DNA from: Marinifaba aquimaris
GTDB lineage: Bacteria > Pseudomonadota > Gammaproteobacteria > Enterobacterales > Alteromonadaceae
Length of the DNA: 64,000 nucleotides
Direction: 5' to 3'
Assembly (NCBI RefSeq): GCF_013328345.1
Contig: NZ_JABULX010000005.1
Location: forward strand, 145,198-209,197
Shown here: in pieces, positions 18,801 through 26,497 of the stretch
How the letters are laid out: each line of letters begins with the position of its first letter
How positions within the stretch are numbered: the first letter of the stretch is position 1
Notes under the pieces: model-generated
Databases searched by the model: none
What the model saw: only the letters and a program-made list of their open reading frames with translations
Told to the model about the DNA's origin: nothing
Translations under genes and position numbers: made by a program

Positions 18801-20312
18801 GGTGGCGGGTAAGGTTGCAAACCATTTTTGGTAATCGGCCGCCGTCATTTTTTCTATCAGCGGGCTCATGGTTGCTAATGCTTTTGCATCTTTCGGTAAG
18901 TTAACGCCACGAGCTTGCATCATATCGAGTAATTCGGCTTGTGATGCGGGTAGCGTTCCTGTGTTATAGCCCGCGGCCTTTAGTTGATTGAGTATTTGCC
19001 AAAGCGATGCGGGTACGTCTAGGTTATCCGCACCAATATTGTGGCGACCAGGAGGGTGGTTGTAATACACAATGGCAATGCGTTTGTCTTGATTGGCCTT
19101 GGTTTGCAAAGTTTGCCAGCGCTCAATACGGGTCAGTAATGATGTGATCCCCGATGTTTCTGCCACAACGCCTTGTACTCGAATACCCGTGATTGCATCG
19201 TCAGTAGGTTGGCCTAGCGTCGCAATTACCAATGGCTGGCTTGTGCCTTGTAGCTCAGGCATCGCGACTTGGTAATACACTTTATCTTGTGCCAATCCAT
19301 CTGAAGATAATTGACGCTCAACGGCCGTTCTATCTCTTAGTTTAATGGCTTTTAATACTGGAACATTGAGCGTTGTTAATACTTGTGTGACGGCCTCTCG
19401 ACCTTCACCACCGCCGATAACAAAGTCTTGCAACATGATAACAGCGGTTAGCTTATCTTGGTAAGGAAGTAGTTGCTTACTTGCTATCACACCTGCTTCG
19501 CCCCAATAGGCCAGTGCAGCGATACATTGACTGTTATATTTTTTACTCGCTTGCTGGCAGATATTGCGCAGTAACTTAGCATCAGCCGGTCGTCCCCCCC
19601 CGGCGTGATCAACAATGGCGATAACAGGTTTATCTTTATCCAATAACGCCATTTCAGAATCAGTGAGTTGATTGTAAAACTGACCTTTTACGTACCAGCG
19701 CAATTGTGGGGTCGGCTCAGCTGGTTTGACCGTTAAGCTATCGCCTAGTTGATTGAAAAACCAAGCAAATAACTGGGCAGTGTTACTTGCGCCTGCCGCA
19801 TGCCAATAACCTCTAGCTTGCAACCAAACCGCTTTATCTGGATAGCGAGCAATTTGCGCGGCCAAGTCGGCTTGATAGTTTGCGCCGGGTTGGCTTTTAG
19901 CGATTTCTCTAAGCTCGGTTAAATCAGGAAATAGCAGCTGGCCATTAAACTGACTGAGGGCGACTAAGCGGTGATCACTGTTAATAATAATACGTTGCTG
20001 CCGATTGGACGCTTGTTCAAACACTGACGTTAAATTGGCAACGCTGGCGCCAAATAAACCAAAGGCCAATACGCCTTGGCTTTGATTAATTAATTTTGTG
20101 CTATCAGCTTGAGGCATTTGCCATAACTGATTGGCGGTGCGGGCTTTGATCGTTAAGTGTTTTTGCTTTGGGTGGGCAAGGTGAAATAAACGCGCCGCTT
20201 CAGCAACGGTTTCTGCGTTGCGCTGTGAAGTAATAACCAGCAGATAATCCGAGTTGGCTTTAGCCCAAGCAATTTGGCTGACAAATAATAAAAGCAGTAG
20301 TAGAAAGCGCAT
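15861..20312 (-). CDS. Exported, membrane-anchored CobN-like chelatase
   Basis: About 1483 residues. The large CobN/Mg-chelatase-H core is recognised by [20 protein letters not shown], by [19 protein letters not shown] (about residue 675), by [20 protein letters not shown], and by [13 protein letters not shown]. Classical CobN has a HGxxEWLPGK-type motif where this protein has [11 protein letters not shown]. It begins with a signal peptide ([17 protein letters not shown]) and ends with one membrane helix ([15 protein letters not shown]) plus a short basic tail, so the body should be periplasmic; the cobaltochelatase CobN of aerobic B12 synthesis is cytoplasmic and needs CobS/CobT, which are not seen here. 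The start at 20312 is chosen over a TTG at 20342 for the signal peptide and its AAGAG site. It resembles the HmuS-type CobN-like proteins linked to haem use, but the riboswitch argues for corrinoids. Confidence 0.83.
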   Translation of the reverse strand: MRFLLLLLLFVSQIAWAKANSDYLLVITSQRNAETVAEAARLFHLAHPKQKHLTIKARTANQLWQMPQADSTKLINQSQGVLAFGLFGASVANLTSVFEQASNRQQRIIINSDHRLVALSQFNGQLLFPDLTELREIAKSQPGANYQADLAAQIARYPDKAVWLQARGYWHAAGASNTAQLFAWFFNQLGDSLTVKPAEPTPQLRWYVKGQFYNQLTDSEMALLDKDKPVIAIVDHAGGGRPADAKLLRNICQQASKKYNSQCIAALAYWGEAGVIASKQLLPYQDKLTAVIMLQDFVIGGGEGREAVTQVLTTLNVPVLKAIKLRDRTAVERQLSSDGLAQDKVYYQVAMPELQGTSQPLVIATLGQPTDDAITGIRVQGVVAETSGITSLLTRIERWQTLQTKANQDKRIAIVYYNHPPGRHNIGADNLDVPASLWQILNQLKAAGYNTGTLPASQAELLDMMQARGVNLPKDAKALATMSPLIEKMTAADYQKWFATLPATVRYEMEQGPFGLLHQQLTTAITAGKTALADDIVHHAIEEMHHLLEGVDHKGRERALALLDELETCYHNTIDKVDTTQCMSNAPKLISAIQQTGIEGLGGWGQAPGQVMVYQDQLLLPGLTFGNVFIGPQPPRGWEINEELLHANLAFPPPHQYLAFYHYLKNQFKADAFVHLGRHSTYEFLPRRSVGVAADDYSRIIAGDVPGIYPYIVDGVGEGIQAKRRGLAVMVDHLTPPLASTPLYDELLQLRQLVESFEANHSSGDNELVAQRLMKQILEKVDALELKDELAEAMSAELAVMGISFDEVDDDMLVHEVGHYLTDLQERFMPLGLHVFGQDWQANAIDMMIESMLSKSADNNATQDDETVNASYASTTTSLSKAQLTALLKQSPQAEMTGLIKGLDGGYIAPGQGNDPIRSPASLPTGRNFYALDSSLIPSRVAWQLGQEMAQAASSNNSQNAEKSEAVILWASDVVRDEGVMIAFGLDMLGLEPIWNSRGLVKGLKHQTAAIDGNKVRRDIVFTTSGLFRDLYGQQMVLLDKAVLLALDASSDTIRRDYPALSLALSEALASLGKLAQGGTEPLSTNQVAAHWVKQAQALLLADVDAKQAGISASLRVFGDAPGSYGAGINRLVERSGAWQKREELAQVYLRRLGHSYGNRGFGAPAQAAFKSVLSNVENTYFGRSSNLYGLIDNNDAFDYLGGLSLAIESITGKAPNNFVIDHSDPAKIKTRPLGLALRQELRGRFLNPEWLKGLMKHDYAGARTMGNEFLEYLWGWQVTNPTLVGDWAWQEVKAVYIDDKYQLELDKFLSQGHNAHVKSNMLAIMLVAVHKGFWQADAATIEQLATEFADLVDQNGLPGSGHTDPDNPMLPWLAEHLAADKWQVIKQAIASAKGNTAEQDVQVHRISEIELTETDKAKQAPTTEQQSVDSQATEASENQQGEEAQFRHWQVYLAIVVALLLLAGFYRNRQLSQRLQQSLDKE

Positions 20313-20365
20313 AAATTCTCTTATTGTTATTGGAGGTATCAACGAGAATTTATTGCAAATGTCAT

Positions 20366-20402
20366 CAGCCCCACCTACTAAAAATCAGGTGCTATCTGGC
20401 TG
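20366..20402 (-). promoter_or_regulatory. Leader hairpin between riboswitch and CobN-like gene (possible expression platform)
   Basis: On the transcript, CAGCC AGATAG CACCT ... AGGTG G GGCTG folds into a two-part stem (20366-20402). Its 5' arm begins CAGCCAGATA, the same ten bases as the start of the riboswitch B12 box about 55 nt upstream (both on the minus strand). A switch in pairing between the two copies is possible. It ends about 55 nt before the start codon and has no T-run, so translation control or a Rho effect is likelier than a simple terminator. Confidence 0.45.
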
Positions 20403-20429
20403 TTGACTATATCGAGTATTCTCGCCCGC

Positions 20430-20556
20430 ATAGCGCTTTAAAAGACATGTATCTGGCTGATAAATACACGCTAATATTGGCGTATTTATTTACAGTTGCG
20501 AGTACAGCTTCGGGTTTTCAGTAAATGTGCTGAGCACCGAATTCCATGAGGTTACT
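20430..20556 (-). promoter_or_regulatory. Cobalamin (B12) riboswitch
   Basis: Minus-strand reading gives the conserved parts in the right order: GGAATTCGGTG, then AAAACCCGAAGCTGTACTC, then GCAACTGTAAAT (complement of 20488-20499), and the B12 box CAGCCAGATACATGTC (complement of about 20445-20460). These match the cobalamin-aptamer consensus (GGxxA...GGTG, AxxxCCxGxAGCTGxxCxCGCAACTGTxA, AGCCAGxxxxCxTG). It lies about 120 nt upstream of the CobN-like start codon, so the whole operon to 12792 should be repressed by cobalamin. Exact borders are approximate. Confidence 0.88.
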
Positions 20557-20593
20557 TATTATGAGTTGAGTTATTGGGCAAACTCATAATAAG
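20555..20593 (-). repeat. 13-bp-arm stem-loop at the riboswitch leader 5' end
   Basis: CTTATTATGAGTT (20555-20567) is the perfect inverted repeat of AACTCATAATAAG (20581-20593), with a 13-nt loop. It sits between the predicted promoter and the aptamer, and may stabilise the transcript 5' end or act as an accessory helix. Confidence 0.6.
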
Positions 20594-20611
20594 CACTTAA
20601 AAAGCGTGGCC

Positions 20612-20640
20612 TTTGTACCGAGAGTACAAGATAAAGTCAA
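20612..20640 (-). promoter_or_regulatory. Predicted sigma-70 promoter of the corrinoid operon
   Basis: Minus strand: TTGACT (complement of 20635-20640) and TACAAA (complement of 20612-20617) are separated by exactly 17 nt. A start near 20605 would give a leader that contains the 13-bp stem and the riboswitch. Confidence 0.55.
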
Positions 20641-20669
20641 ATTTGCATCGCTGTTAGCGATTTAGCGCA

Positions 20670-20692
20670 CACCATCTCAATCAGAGATGGTG
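20670..20692. repeat. CCATCTC/GAGATGG hairpin after the 20708 gene
   Basis: CACCATCTC (20670-20678) and GAGATGGTG (20684-20692) pair across 5 nt. It lies 16 nt after the stop codon of the minus-strand gene and has no T-run. A similar CCATCTC...GAGATGG hairpin lies at 37357-37380. Confidence 0.55.
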
Positions 20693-20707
20693 CCAGCGAG
20701 TTTAGGG

Positions 20708-21094
20708 TTAAAGCGTTTTTGCTTGGCGTCTAAAAATATGCAGGGCGATTTGCGAGAGGGTAAATAAGCCAAAAGTGAAGATTAAGCCCGTTAGCATGAT
20801 AGGCTCGTAGCCTTCAATGACAGTTGAAATAACACGGGCTGAGCCATTTAAAAAGAAATACATAGAGGCGGGTAAAATCAGCAGCCAATCTTTTCTAATT
20901 GCACCGATTAAGGTAATGATCGCTAAGCTTAATGTCGGTGCGCCCAAGGTACGCAAATTGGTAAAACCATAATTGCTAATGGCATTAAAACCACTGGGTT
21001 GATTGATGACTTCAGGGGCGAACATAGTCACCAAACCTGCTGAACCTAACACTAAAACAAATACACCTGAGAGCAATTGAGCGAAGCGAATCAT
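20708..21094 (-). CDS. Small membrane protein of unknown function (DUF4345-like)
   Basis: 128 residues with four hydrophobic segments (AQLLSGVFVLVLGSAGLVTM, LSLAIITLIGAI, WLLILPASMYFFLNG, IMLTGLIFTFGLFTLSQIAL) and polar ends. The pattern FAPE...NLRTLGAPTLSLAI and the helix order are like the DUF4345 group of small four-helix membrane proteins. No role is known. It stands alone; the next gene upstream is divergent. Confidence 0.65.
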   Translation of the reverse strand: MIRFAQLLSGVFVLVLGSAGLVTMFAPEVINQPSGFNAISNYGFTNLRTLGAPTLSLAIITLIGAIRKDWLLILPASMYFFLNGSARVISTVIEGYEPIMLTGLIFTFGLFTLSQIALHIFRRQAKTL

Positions 21095-21307
21095 TATCTA
21101 TTTTCCTTATTGAAATAAGCGCTAGGCGCTTGGTTTTGATAAGGCATAGATTAATCAGTTGAGCTAATTGTCGCTTGCACGATCCAATCAAGTTTTAGCA
21201 TTAAACGGTCAAACCATTGTCAATTTGAAAAAATTTTCACGTTAACTGTCAACCAACCCCAATTCAGTGCGTTGTATTAAATGAGTTGATACAAAGGAGC
21301 ACAGACA

Positions 21308-22030
21308 ATGGAAAAGCAAATATTACTCTTTAGTCCTAATCGCATTTCGGCAAAATCAGTATTTGCCATGTTAACTGACTGCCAATATCAGGTCAGTTTG
21401 ATTCAGGATGAGTTGTTGTTATTGAGCTTAGTGGCTGAGCGAAGAAATACAGCCATCATTATCGATTGTGTGGGTGATACTACACAAAGCTTCGAGTTAT
21501 TAAAAAATATTAGACAGAAAACTAACAAGCCTGTGGCGGTGTTAAGCGAATGCCAAAACTGGCTAACCCGAACCATTGCTTATGAATTGGGTGTTGATGA
21601 CTTTATTGAAAAGCCGCTACAAGAGCGTGAGTTTATTGCTCGGTTAAGTACTATGCTGCGCCGAGTCAGTTTGGCATTTGAGCAAAATGATTCACAAAAA
21701 GTCTTGCATATCAATGGTATAAAACTAGACCCATGCGCGCGGAAAGTCTTCTGTAATGGTCAGCCCGTAGCCCTTACCAGTATGGAGTTCAACGTTTTGC
21801 ACATGTTGATGCTAAGCCCAGGGAGTGTGGTTTCGAAACAAGATTTATCGACCAAAGCTTTGCATTACGACAAAGCTGAAACCACGCGTGGTGTCGATAT
21901 GCATATCTGCAATATACGCAAGAAGTTCGCGAACATCTGTGACTGTGACAAATTGCAGAATATTAGAGGAGTGGGGTATTTATTTCTGCTCTCGGAAGCA
22001 AGACACGTCAACTTCTCATTTATCGAATAA
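21308..22030 (+). CDS. OmpR-family response regulator
   Basis: 240 residues. The receiver domain (about 1-120) has the phospho-acceptor Asp in TAIIIDCVGD (about residue 57) and the conserved Lys in DDFIEKPLQEREF. It lacks the usual acidic pair directly after the first strand (LLFSPNRIS), so its phosphorylation may be weak or atypical. The C-terminal winged helix (about 140-235) shows ALTSMEFNVLHMLMLSPGSV, then TRGVDMHICNIRKKF and IRGVGYLF. Ribosome-binding site AAAGGAG. No kinase gene is adjacent; a 60-aa gene follows. Confidence 0.87.
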   Translation: MEKQILLFSPNRISAKSVFAMLTDCQYQVSLIQDELLLLSLVAERRNTAIIIDCVGDTTQSFELLKNIRQKTNKPVAVLSECQNWLTRTIAYELGVDDFIEKPLQEREFIARLSTMLRRVSLAFEQNDSQKVLHINGIKLDPCARKVFCNGQPVALTSMEFNVLHMLMLSPGSVVSKQDLSTKALHYDKAETTRGVDMHICNIRKKFANICDCDKLQNIRGVGYLFLLSEARHVNFSFIE

Positions 22031-22079
22031 GAACGTTTTATTGGAATGTGTTGAATTACAAGGAATGAAGGAGAGAAAT

Positions 22080-22262
22080 ATGGATAAACGCACTCATTCA
22101 ACTCACAAGCAGAGTCCACACTCTGTACTCAAGGATGAATCTTTATCCACCACTGCAAATGTGAAATTTGAAGATTCCCGCGATCCAACAATGGCATCTG
22201 CCAATGTTGAAGCGGCTAGAATGGCTTGGTTAGCTAAGAATAAGGAGACAGACGATTCTTAG
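22080..22262 (+). CDS. Small 60-residue protein after the response regulator
   Basis: A short gene with an ideal AAGGAGAG ribosome-binding site 5 nt before its ATG. The product (MDKRTHSTHKQSPHSVLKDE at the start) is hydrophilic, with basic and Ser/His-rich beginning, an SANVEAARMAWLAKN stretch that could form a helix, and a polar end. There are no membrane segments. It lies 49 nt after the response regulator gene and before a strong terminator at 22330, so both are probably one transcript. No family is recognised. Confidence 0.65.
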   Translation: MDKRTHSTHKQSPHSVLKDESLSTTANVKFEDSRDPTMASANVEAARMAWLAKNKETDDS

Positions 22263-22329
22263 CTTTGCTTTTTGCGCCTAACTATTGCTTTTAGCCTGCC
22301 ACCCGCTGTTAAAAAGCATAGTTGTCACT

Positions 22330-22372
22330 GGATAGAGATGAGATAGGGATTGCTCATCTCTATCCTTTTTTT
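22330..22372 (+). terminator. Rho-independent terminator of the response-regulator unit
   Basis: GGATAGAGATGAG (22330-22342) pairs with CTCATCTCTATCC (22353-22365), a 13-bp perfect stem, followed by TTTTTTT. Confidence 0.9.
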
Positions 22373-22384
22373 GGTCTTTAGCTA

Positions 22385-22939
22385 TCACTGTGTTGCCGGT
22401 TTAACATCGCCTGCATAATTTGATGTTTGTGATAAACCCGAACTAAATGCCAACCACCACAATATGCAATTGATAATCACTGTACTGCCTTTTGAATCCG
22501 CAGAGTAGCTGAGCAAATAGCTAACCCATGAGTAAATCAGTGAGCTAAGTGCAATCAATAATAGAATTAAACCTTGATTGTATGGCGGCAGTTTGAGCTG
22601 CCAAATTTTGTTCAAACAAAGCAGGGATAACACTGCGCCCAATAAACTGGGGATCACCATAAAGCCATATTCAGTTAACCGCGCAATCAATTGGTGCTGT
22701 TCGGCAAAGTAAATCGATAAACCATGGGTTAGCCCCAAGATGATCGACACTGCTAACGTCGCCATTAACGTCGGTTTTTTGTTAAGCGCCGTCCACAAAA
22801 TAAATGAATAGAAAAAACCTGCGGTCACGCTAAACACTAGTGTTAATTCTACAAATAAAATACTAATGGCGCCCAGTGCCGATAGTATGATGGTCATAGC
22901 CATCAGTTTAGAGGTATTAAATTGAGCTTGCGTTGCCAT
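22385..22939 (-). CDS. Membrane protein of the bd-oxidase operon, unknown role
   Basis: 184 residues with about five hydrophobic helices (for example LMAMTIILSALGAISILFV, LTLVFSVTAGFFYSFIL, FMVIPSLLGAVLSLLCL) and a polar C-terminal tail. Its ATG shares a base with the CydB stop (TAATG at 22937-22941), so it is translationally coupled to the oxidase. No family is recognised; it is far too long for CydX. It may help oxidase assembly, which is inference. Confidence 0.7.
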   Translation of the reverse strand: MATQAQFNTSKLMAMTIILSALGAISILFVELTLVFSVTAGFFYSFILWTALNKKPTLMATLAVSIILGLTHGLSIYFAEQHQLIARLTEYGFMVIPSLLGAVLSLLCLNKIWQLKLPPYNQGLILLLIALSSLIYSWVSYLLSYSADSKGSTVIINCILWWLAFSSGLSQTSNYAGDVKPATQ

Positions 22940-23931
22940 TAGTAATACCTCAAGTCTTCAACTTTACCCCAAAATACGCGATAAGAATAAAGGGTGTAGG
23001 CCAAGATAGTGGGGATAACAAACAATGCCCCATACAGTAAAAAGTTAAGTGATTCAGCAGCCGCAACAGATTGATAAATCGTCATTTGATTGGGCACAAC
23101 ATACGGATAAAAACTCACTGCAAGCCCGACAAAGGTAAAGGTGAAAATTGCACAAGCAGCAACAAATGGACGCGCTTGGTTTTTACTTTGATCTATGACT
23201 TTTAATTGTTGCCACGCATAGATAAACAAGGCTAAACAAATCAGTGGGATCGGCAATAACACCAAGGCGTAAGGCATACTAAACCAGCGCTCCGTAATGT
23301 TAGGGTCGATCAATAGGTTAGTGATAGACACGACAACAATACCGGCAAAACAAATCACTAAGGTGCGTTTGCAATAACGCAAAGCGCGCTGTTGTAATTC
23401 ACCTTCGGTTTTCATCACCAGCCAAGCTGAGCCGATAAAGCAATACGCGGCGCAAACCCCAAGTGCACTGAGTAGAGCAAAACTGATTGTGTTGAGGTTA
23501 TATTCAAACCCCATCACATATAAGCCCAACATAAAGCCTTGGCTCGCTGCAGCAATGAACGAACCTGCTTTAAAAACTTTGTCCCAAGTGGGTTTATGAC
23601 TGAAAGCGGCCTTAGCGCGAAAATCAAAAGCGACGCCGCGCAGTATCAAGCCAATCAGCATAATCGCAGCAGGCAGATACAGGGCTTTTAAGATTAAGCT
23701 GTGAGCAAACGGAAAGGCAATCAGTAAGACACCAATCGCCAAAACTAACCAGGTTTCATTGGCATCCCAAAAAGGGCCAATTGACGCGATCATCGTATCG
23801 CTGTCGGCTTGGTTATACAGCGGTAGCATCATACCCACACCGAGGTCATAACCATCGAGCATGGCATAAAGTAAAACGGCCAGCGCCATTAATCCGGCAT
23901 AAATCAGTGCCAGTGTAGCTTGATCAAACAT
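22939..23931 (-). CDS. cydB: Cytochrome bd-type quinol oxidase subunit II
   Basis: 330 residues. CydB supports subunit I in the quinol oxidase of the inner membrane. The N-terminal LLYAMLDGYDLGVGMMLPL is the family signature, followed by ANETWLVLAIGVLLIAFP and RGVAFDFRAKA. About eight or nine helices follow. The short length (E. coli CydB is 379) fits the cyanide-insensitive (CioB) branch. It overlaps the subunit I gene by 8 nt. Confidence 0.93.
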   Translation of the reverse strand: MFDQATLALIYAGLMALAVLLYAMLDGYDLGVGMMLPLYNQADSDTMIASIGPFWDANETWLVLAIGVLLIAFPFAHSLILKALYLPAAIMLIGLILRGVAFDFRAKAAFSHKPTWDKVFKAGSFIAAASQGFMLGLYVMGFEYNLNTISFALLSALGVCAAYCFIGSAWLVMKTEGELQQRALRYCKRTLVICFAGIVVVSITNLLIDPNITERWFSMPYALVLLPIPLICLALFIYAWQQLKVIDQSKNQARPFVAACAIFTFTFVGLAVSFYPYVVPNQMTIYQSVAAAESLNFLLYGALFVIPTILAYTLYSYRVFWGKVEDLRYY

Positions 23932-25321
23932 GATTGACCTCCTGAGTTGCAGACTGTGTAGCGTGAGCTTGAGTTTTGATTGGCAGCCTGTGTTCGTCGT
24001 CTTGAATTTCTTCTATTTCGACCGCGCGACGCGCCATCACAAATACTGTGTGTAAGTAGGCAACGAGCAAGATGCTATAAACGGTTAAATACAGGGTTAA
24101 AGAGATGGCGACATTACTTGGCGCTATGGTTGTCGCGGCCTCTTTCACCGTGACTAAGCCATAAACCAAATACGGCTGACGACCAATTTCTGTGACATAC
24201 CAACCCGCTAATGTTGCAATCCAGCCGATAAAAGACATCGCCACTAAGGTTTTCAGTATCCAAATGGGCATGGCTTGTTGCTGTTTGTCTTGGCGGTGAA
24301 GTTTATATCTGGCGTACCACGCAACCGCTATCATCAATAAGCCAATGCTGACCATAATGCGAAAAGCGAAAAATACTGGAGCTACTGGCGGATGGTTTTC
24401 AAATTCATCCATGCCTTTTAATTCACCATCTAGGCTGTGCGTTAAGATTAAACTCGCCATGTAAGGCACTTTGACTTCAAAGTGGTTGGTTCTTTGTTCT
24501 TCATCCGGTATCGCAAAAAGCAATAATGGTGCGCCTTTTTCTGTATGCCAGATCCCTTCAATGGCAGCAATTTTAGCAGGCTGATATTTCAGCGTATTAA
24601 GGCCATGAGAGTCACCGACAAAGGCCTGTATTGGCGCTAAAATAGCCGCGGCAGTCAGCGCTACTTTTAAGGTTAACTTGGGCGCGCGTTTGTCATCGCC
24701 GCGCAAGATGCGATAGGCGCTTAATCCGGCAATTAAAAAGCTCGCAGTCAGACCAGAAGCCAACATCATATGGGTAAAACGATGCGGGAAAGACGGGTTA
24801 AAGATAATCTCAAACCAATCTAGCGGGTAAGCGACACCGTCGCGCATTTCAAAACCTGTGGGGGTTTGCATCCAAGAATTAAGCGCTAAAATCCAAAAGG
24901 CAGATAACGTGGTACCAATGGCAACGATGACAGTTGATAAGGTATGAATTTTGGGTGGCACGCGTTTGATACCAAACAGCATAATGCCAAGGAAAGTGGC
25001 TTCTAGAAAGAATGCCGTTAGCACTTCGTAGCCAAGTAGAGGCCCTGCTATGTTACCGACTTTTTCCATAAAACCCGGCCAGTTGGTACCAAATTGGAAT
25101 GACATGGTAATGCCACTGACCACACCTAAAGCAAAAGTGAGGGCGAATATTTTGACCCAAAAGCGATAAGCACGCATCCAAACGGCATCACCGGTCTGAT
25201 CAAATCGGACTTTAAAAAACACCAAAAACCAGCACATGGCAATGGTAATAGTGGGGAACAAGATATGAAAACTGATGTTGGCCGCAAATTGAATGCGAGA
25301 CAACATTTCCGTATCTAACAT
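23924..25321 (-). CDS. cydA: Cytochrome bd-type quinol oxidase subunit I (short-Q-loop, Cio-like)
   Basis: 465 residues; it carries the haems and the quinol site. Seen are RIQFAANISFHILFPTITIA (with the haem-ligand His), FQFGTNWPGFMEKVGNIAGP and GYEVLTAFFLEATFLGIMLF (with the conserved Glu residues), and GWYVTEIGRQPYLVYGLV. Compared with E. coli CydA (about 520 residues) the periplasmic Q-loop is short, as in cyanide-insensitive oxidases. It opens the operon cydA-cydB-22385. The GbsR-like regulator gene lies directly upstream on the same strand. Confidence 0.93.
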   Translation of the reverse strand: MLDTEMLSRIQFAANISFHILFPTITIAMCWFLVFFKVRFDQTGDAVWMRAYRFWVKIFALTFALGVVSGITMSFQFGTNWPGFMEKVGNIAGPLLGYEVLTAFFLEATFLGIMLFGIKRVPPKIHTLSTVIVAIGTTLSAFWILALNSWMQTPTGFEMRDGVAYPLDWFEIIFNPSFPHRFTHMMLASGLTASFLIAGLSAYRILRGDDKRAPKLTLKVALTAAAILAPIQAFVGDSHGLNTLKYQPAKIAAIEGIWHTEKGAPLLLFAIPDEEQRTNHFEVKVPYMASLILTHSLDGELKGMDEFENHPPVAPVFFAFRIMVSIGLLMIAVAWYARYKLHRQDKQQQAMPIWILKTLVAMSFIGWIATLAGWYVTEIGRQPYLVYGLVTVKEAATTIAPSNVAISLTLYLTVYSILLVAYLHTVFVMARRAVEIEEIQDDEHRLPIKTQAHATQSATQEVNHV

Positions 25322-25433
25322 AGTTGACTCCTTACTTGTTTATCGTGGCAATAAAACAAGTGTTAATTTTTAGAATCTGTCTTGCTTGTGCACTGAATAG
25401 GGATAAAGTGAAAAATCAGTTTGCGACAAGCAC

Positions 25434-25467
25434 AAAAAAAGCGGCGCTAAATTAGCTGCCGCTTTTT
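25434..25467 (-). terminator. Terminator of the GbsR-like gene
   Basis: On the minus strand AAAAAGCGGCAGCT...AGCGCCGC forms a hairpin (stem with one bulge) and is followed by TTTTTTT. It overlaps the regulator stop codon (25452-25454) and separates the regulator from the bd oxidase genes. Confidence 0.8.
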
Positions 25468-25994
25468 AAAAATTTATCTTTCATATCGAGTACTTTGCCA
25501 ACGCCAGCACCGAGCTTCATCAGAGTGTTGAGCTTGCTCGCATCCATACCTTGTAATTCAGAAGCAAAGAAGGTGGTGGTTTCGAGCAAGTCGTGTATCT
25601 CATGCATCTTAGTTTGTGCGTATTGCTCTTTTTCATTAGCTGCATCATCGAGCAAATTATCTCTGAGCAAGCTTAAGGTTGGGTCTATTTCTCGCTTGCG
25701 TCTCTCTTCGAATACGCGGTTGGCTAAATCCCAAATACTGCCTGCTGGGCTGTAATACTCTTTGCGATCGCCTGGTTTGTGTTGTACCTGAATTAATCGC
25801 CAAGAATGCAGCTCTTTAATCCCCATACTGACATTACCGCGAGAGATATTCAGTTGCTCGGCTAACTCATTGGCAGTGAGGGCTTGTTCATTGATAAGTA
25901 ATAGCCCCATCATTTGTCCAATGGTGCGATTAAAGCCCCAACGGCTTCCCATTTCACCGCAGTGCAATACAAAGGCTTCAATTTTTGGTGTCAT
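25452..25994 (-). CDS. GbsR/MarR-type transcription regulator
   Basis: 180 residues. The GbsR-like winged helix is seen at about 15-95: FVLHCGEMGSRWGFNRTIGQ, then TANELAEQLNISRGNVSMGI as the recognition HTH, and LIQVQHKPGDRKEYY as the wing. The C-terminal half is helical and probably dimerises. It sits just upstream of the bd oxidase genes and is preceded by a 12-bp-arm palindrome (26005-26034), so autoregulation is likely. Members of this group are often next to cyd/cio genes in marine bacteria. Confidence 0.85.
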   Translation of the reverse strand: MTPKIEAFVLHCGEMGSRWGFNRTIGQMMGLLLINEQALTANELAEQLNISRGNVSMGIKELHSWRLIQVQHKPGDRKEYYSPAGSIWDLANRVFEERRKREIDPTLSLLRDNLLDDAANEKEQYAQTKMHEIHDLLETTTFFASELQGMDASKLNTLMKLGAGVGKVLDMKDKFLKSGS

Positions 25995-26004
25995 TTTGTT
26001 TTTT

Positions 26005-26034
26005 CTAAACTTTCAGAAATTACTGAAAGTTTAG
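26005..26034. promoter_or_regulatory. Palindromic operator before the GbsR-like gene
   Basis: CTAAACTTTCAG (26005-26016) and CTGAAAGTTTAG (26023-26034) are perfect inverted repeats with a 6-nt AT spacer. It lies 10-40 nt upstream of the regulator start, where a repressor would cover the promoter or leader. Confidence 0.7.
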
Positions 26035-26236
26035 GGGTTTTTTGATATAGATCAAGTTTTAACCTGACCAACTGCCAAAAAAGGCGGTTAAATAGCAAAA
26101 ATGTTAAACTTAGAGGCTTGTTTACAAAGGAAAAAAAGTGGCTGGGGTTTTTACAGAACTTTGCAGTTTTTGACATAAATTTGTGTTGCTAGCGACTAAG
26201 ATATAACCATCTGATAAGAACTAAGGTGGTTTAAAC

Positions 26237-26467
26237 ATGTTGCGCTATTCACAAACAGTCGAATTGATTAACCGCACATCTGATATTGTATTACTCGATA
26301 AATACCAAGAATATGCTGAAGATTTAGCAGCAAGGGGCGACCCTGCCGCTGTTTGGTTACTCGATGCTATCTCAGCAAGAAAAGAGAAAGTATCAAGCCC
26401 ACAAGAGCTGGCGAACGCGGTCGATATTTTACTCGATAATATGCGGGTTAAAATGAGCCAAATTTAA
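26237..26467 (+). CDS. Small conserved-looking protein of unknown function
   Basis: 76 residues, soluble and mostly helical (TSDIVLLDKYQEYAEDLAAR and the end SPQELANAVDILLDNMRVKM). A ribosome-binding site AAGGTGG is about 9 nt upstream. No family is recognised. It is convergent with the ElaA-like gene; both share an 11-bp bidirectional terminator. Confidence 0.65.
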   Translation: MLRYSQTVELINRTSDIVLLDKYQEYAEDLAARGDPAAVWLLDAISARKEKVSSPQELANAVDILLDNMRVKMSQI

Positions 26468-26470
26468 TGA

Positions 26471-26497
26471 CTAAAACCTGCACTAGGCAGGTTTTAG
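26471..26497. terminator. Bidirectional terminator
   Basis: CTAAAACCTGC (26471-26481) pairs with GCAGGTTTTAG (26487-26497); A/T-runs border both sides. It serves the convergent genes at 26237 and 26483 and overlaps the end of the latter. Confidence 0.7.

Noticed and set aside
20324..20524. Plus-strand open frame of 66 codons in the riboswitch leader
   Set aside because: It has no good ribosome-binding site and coincides with the riboswitch on the other strand.
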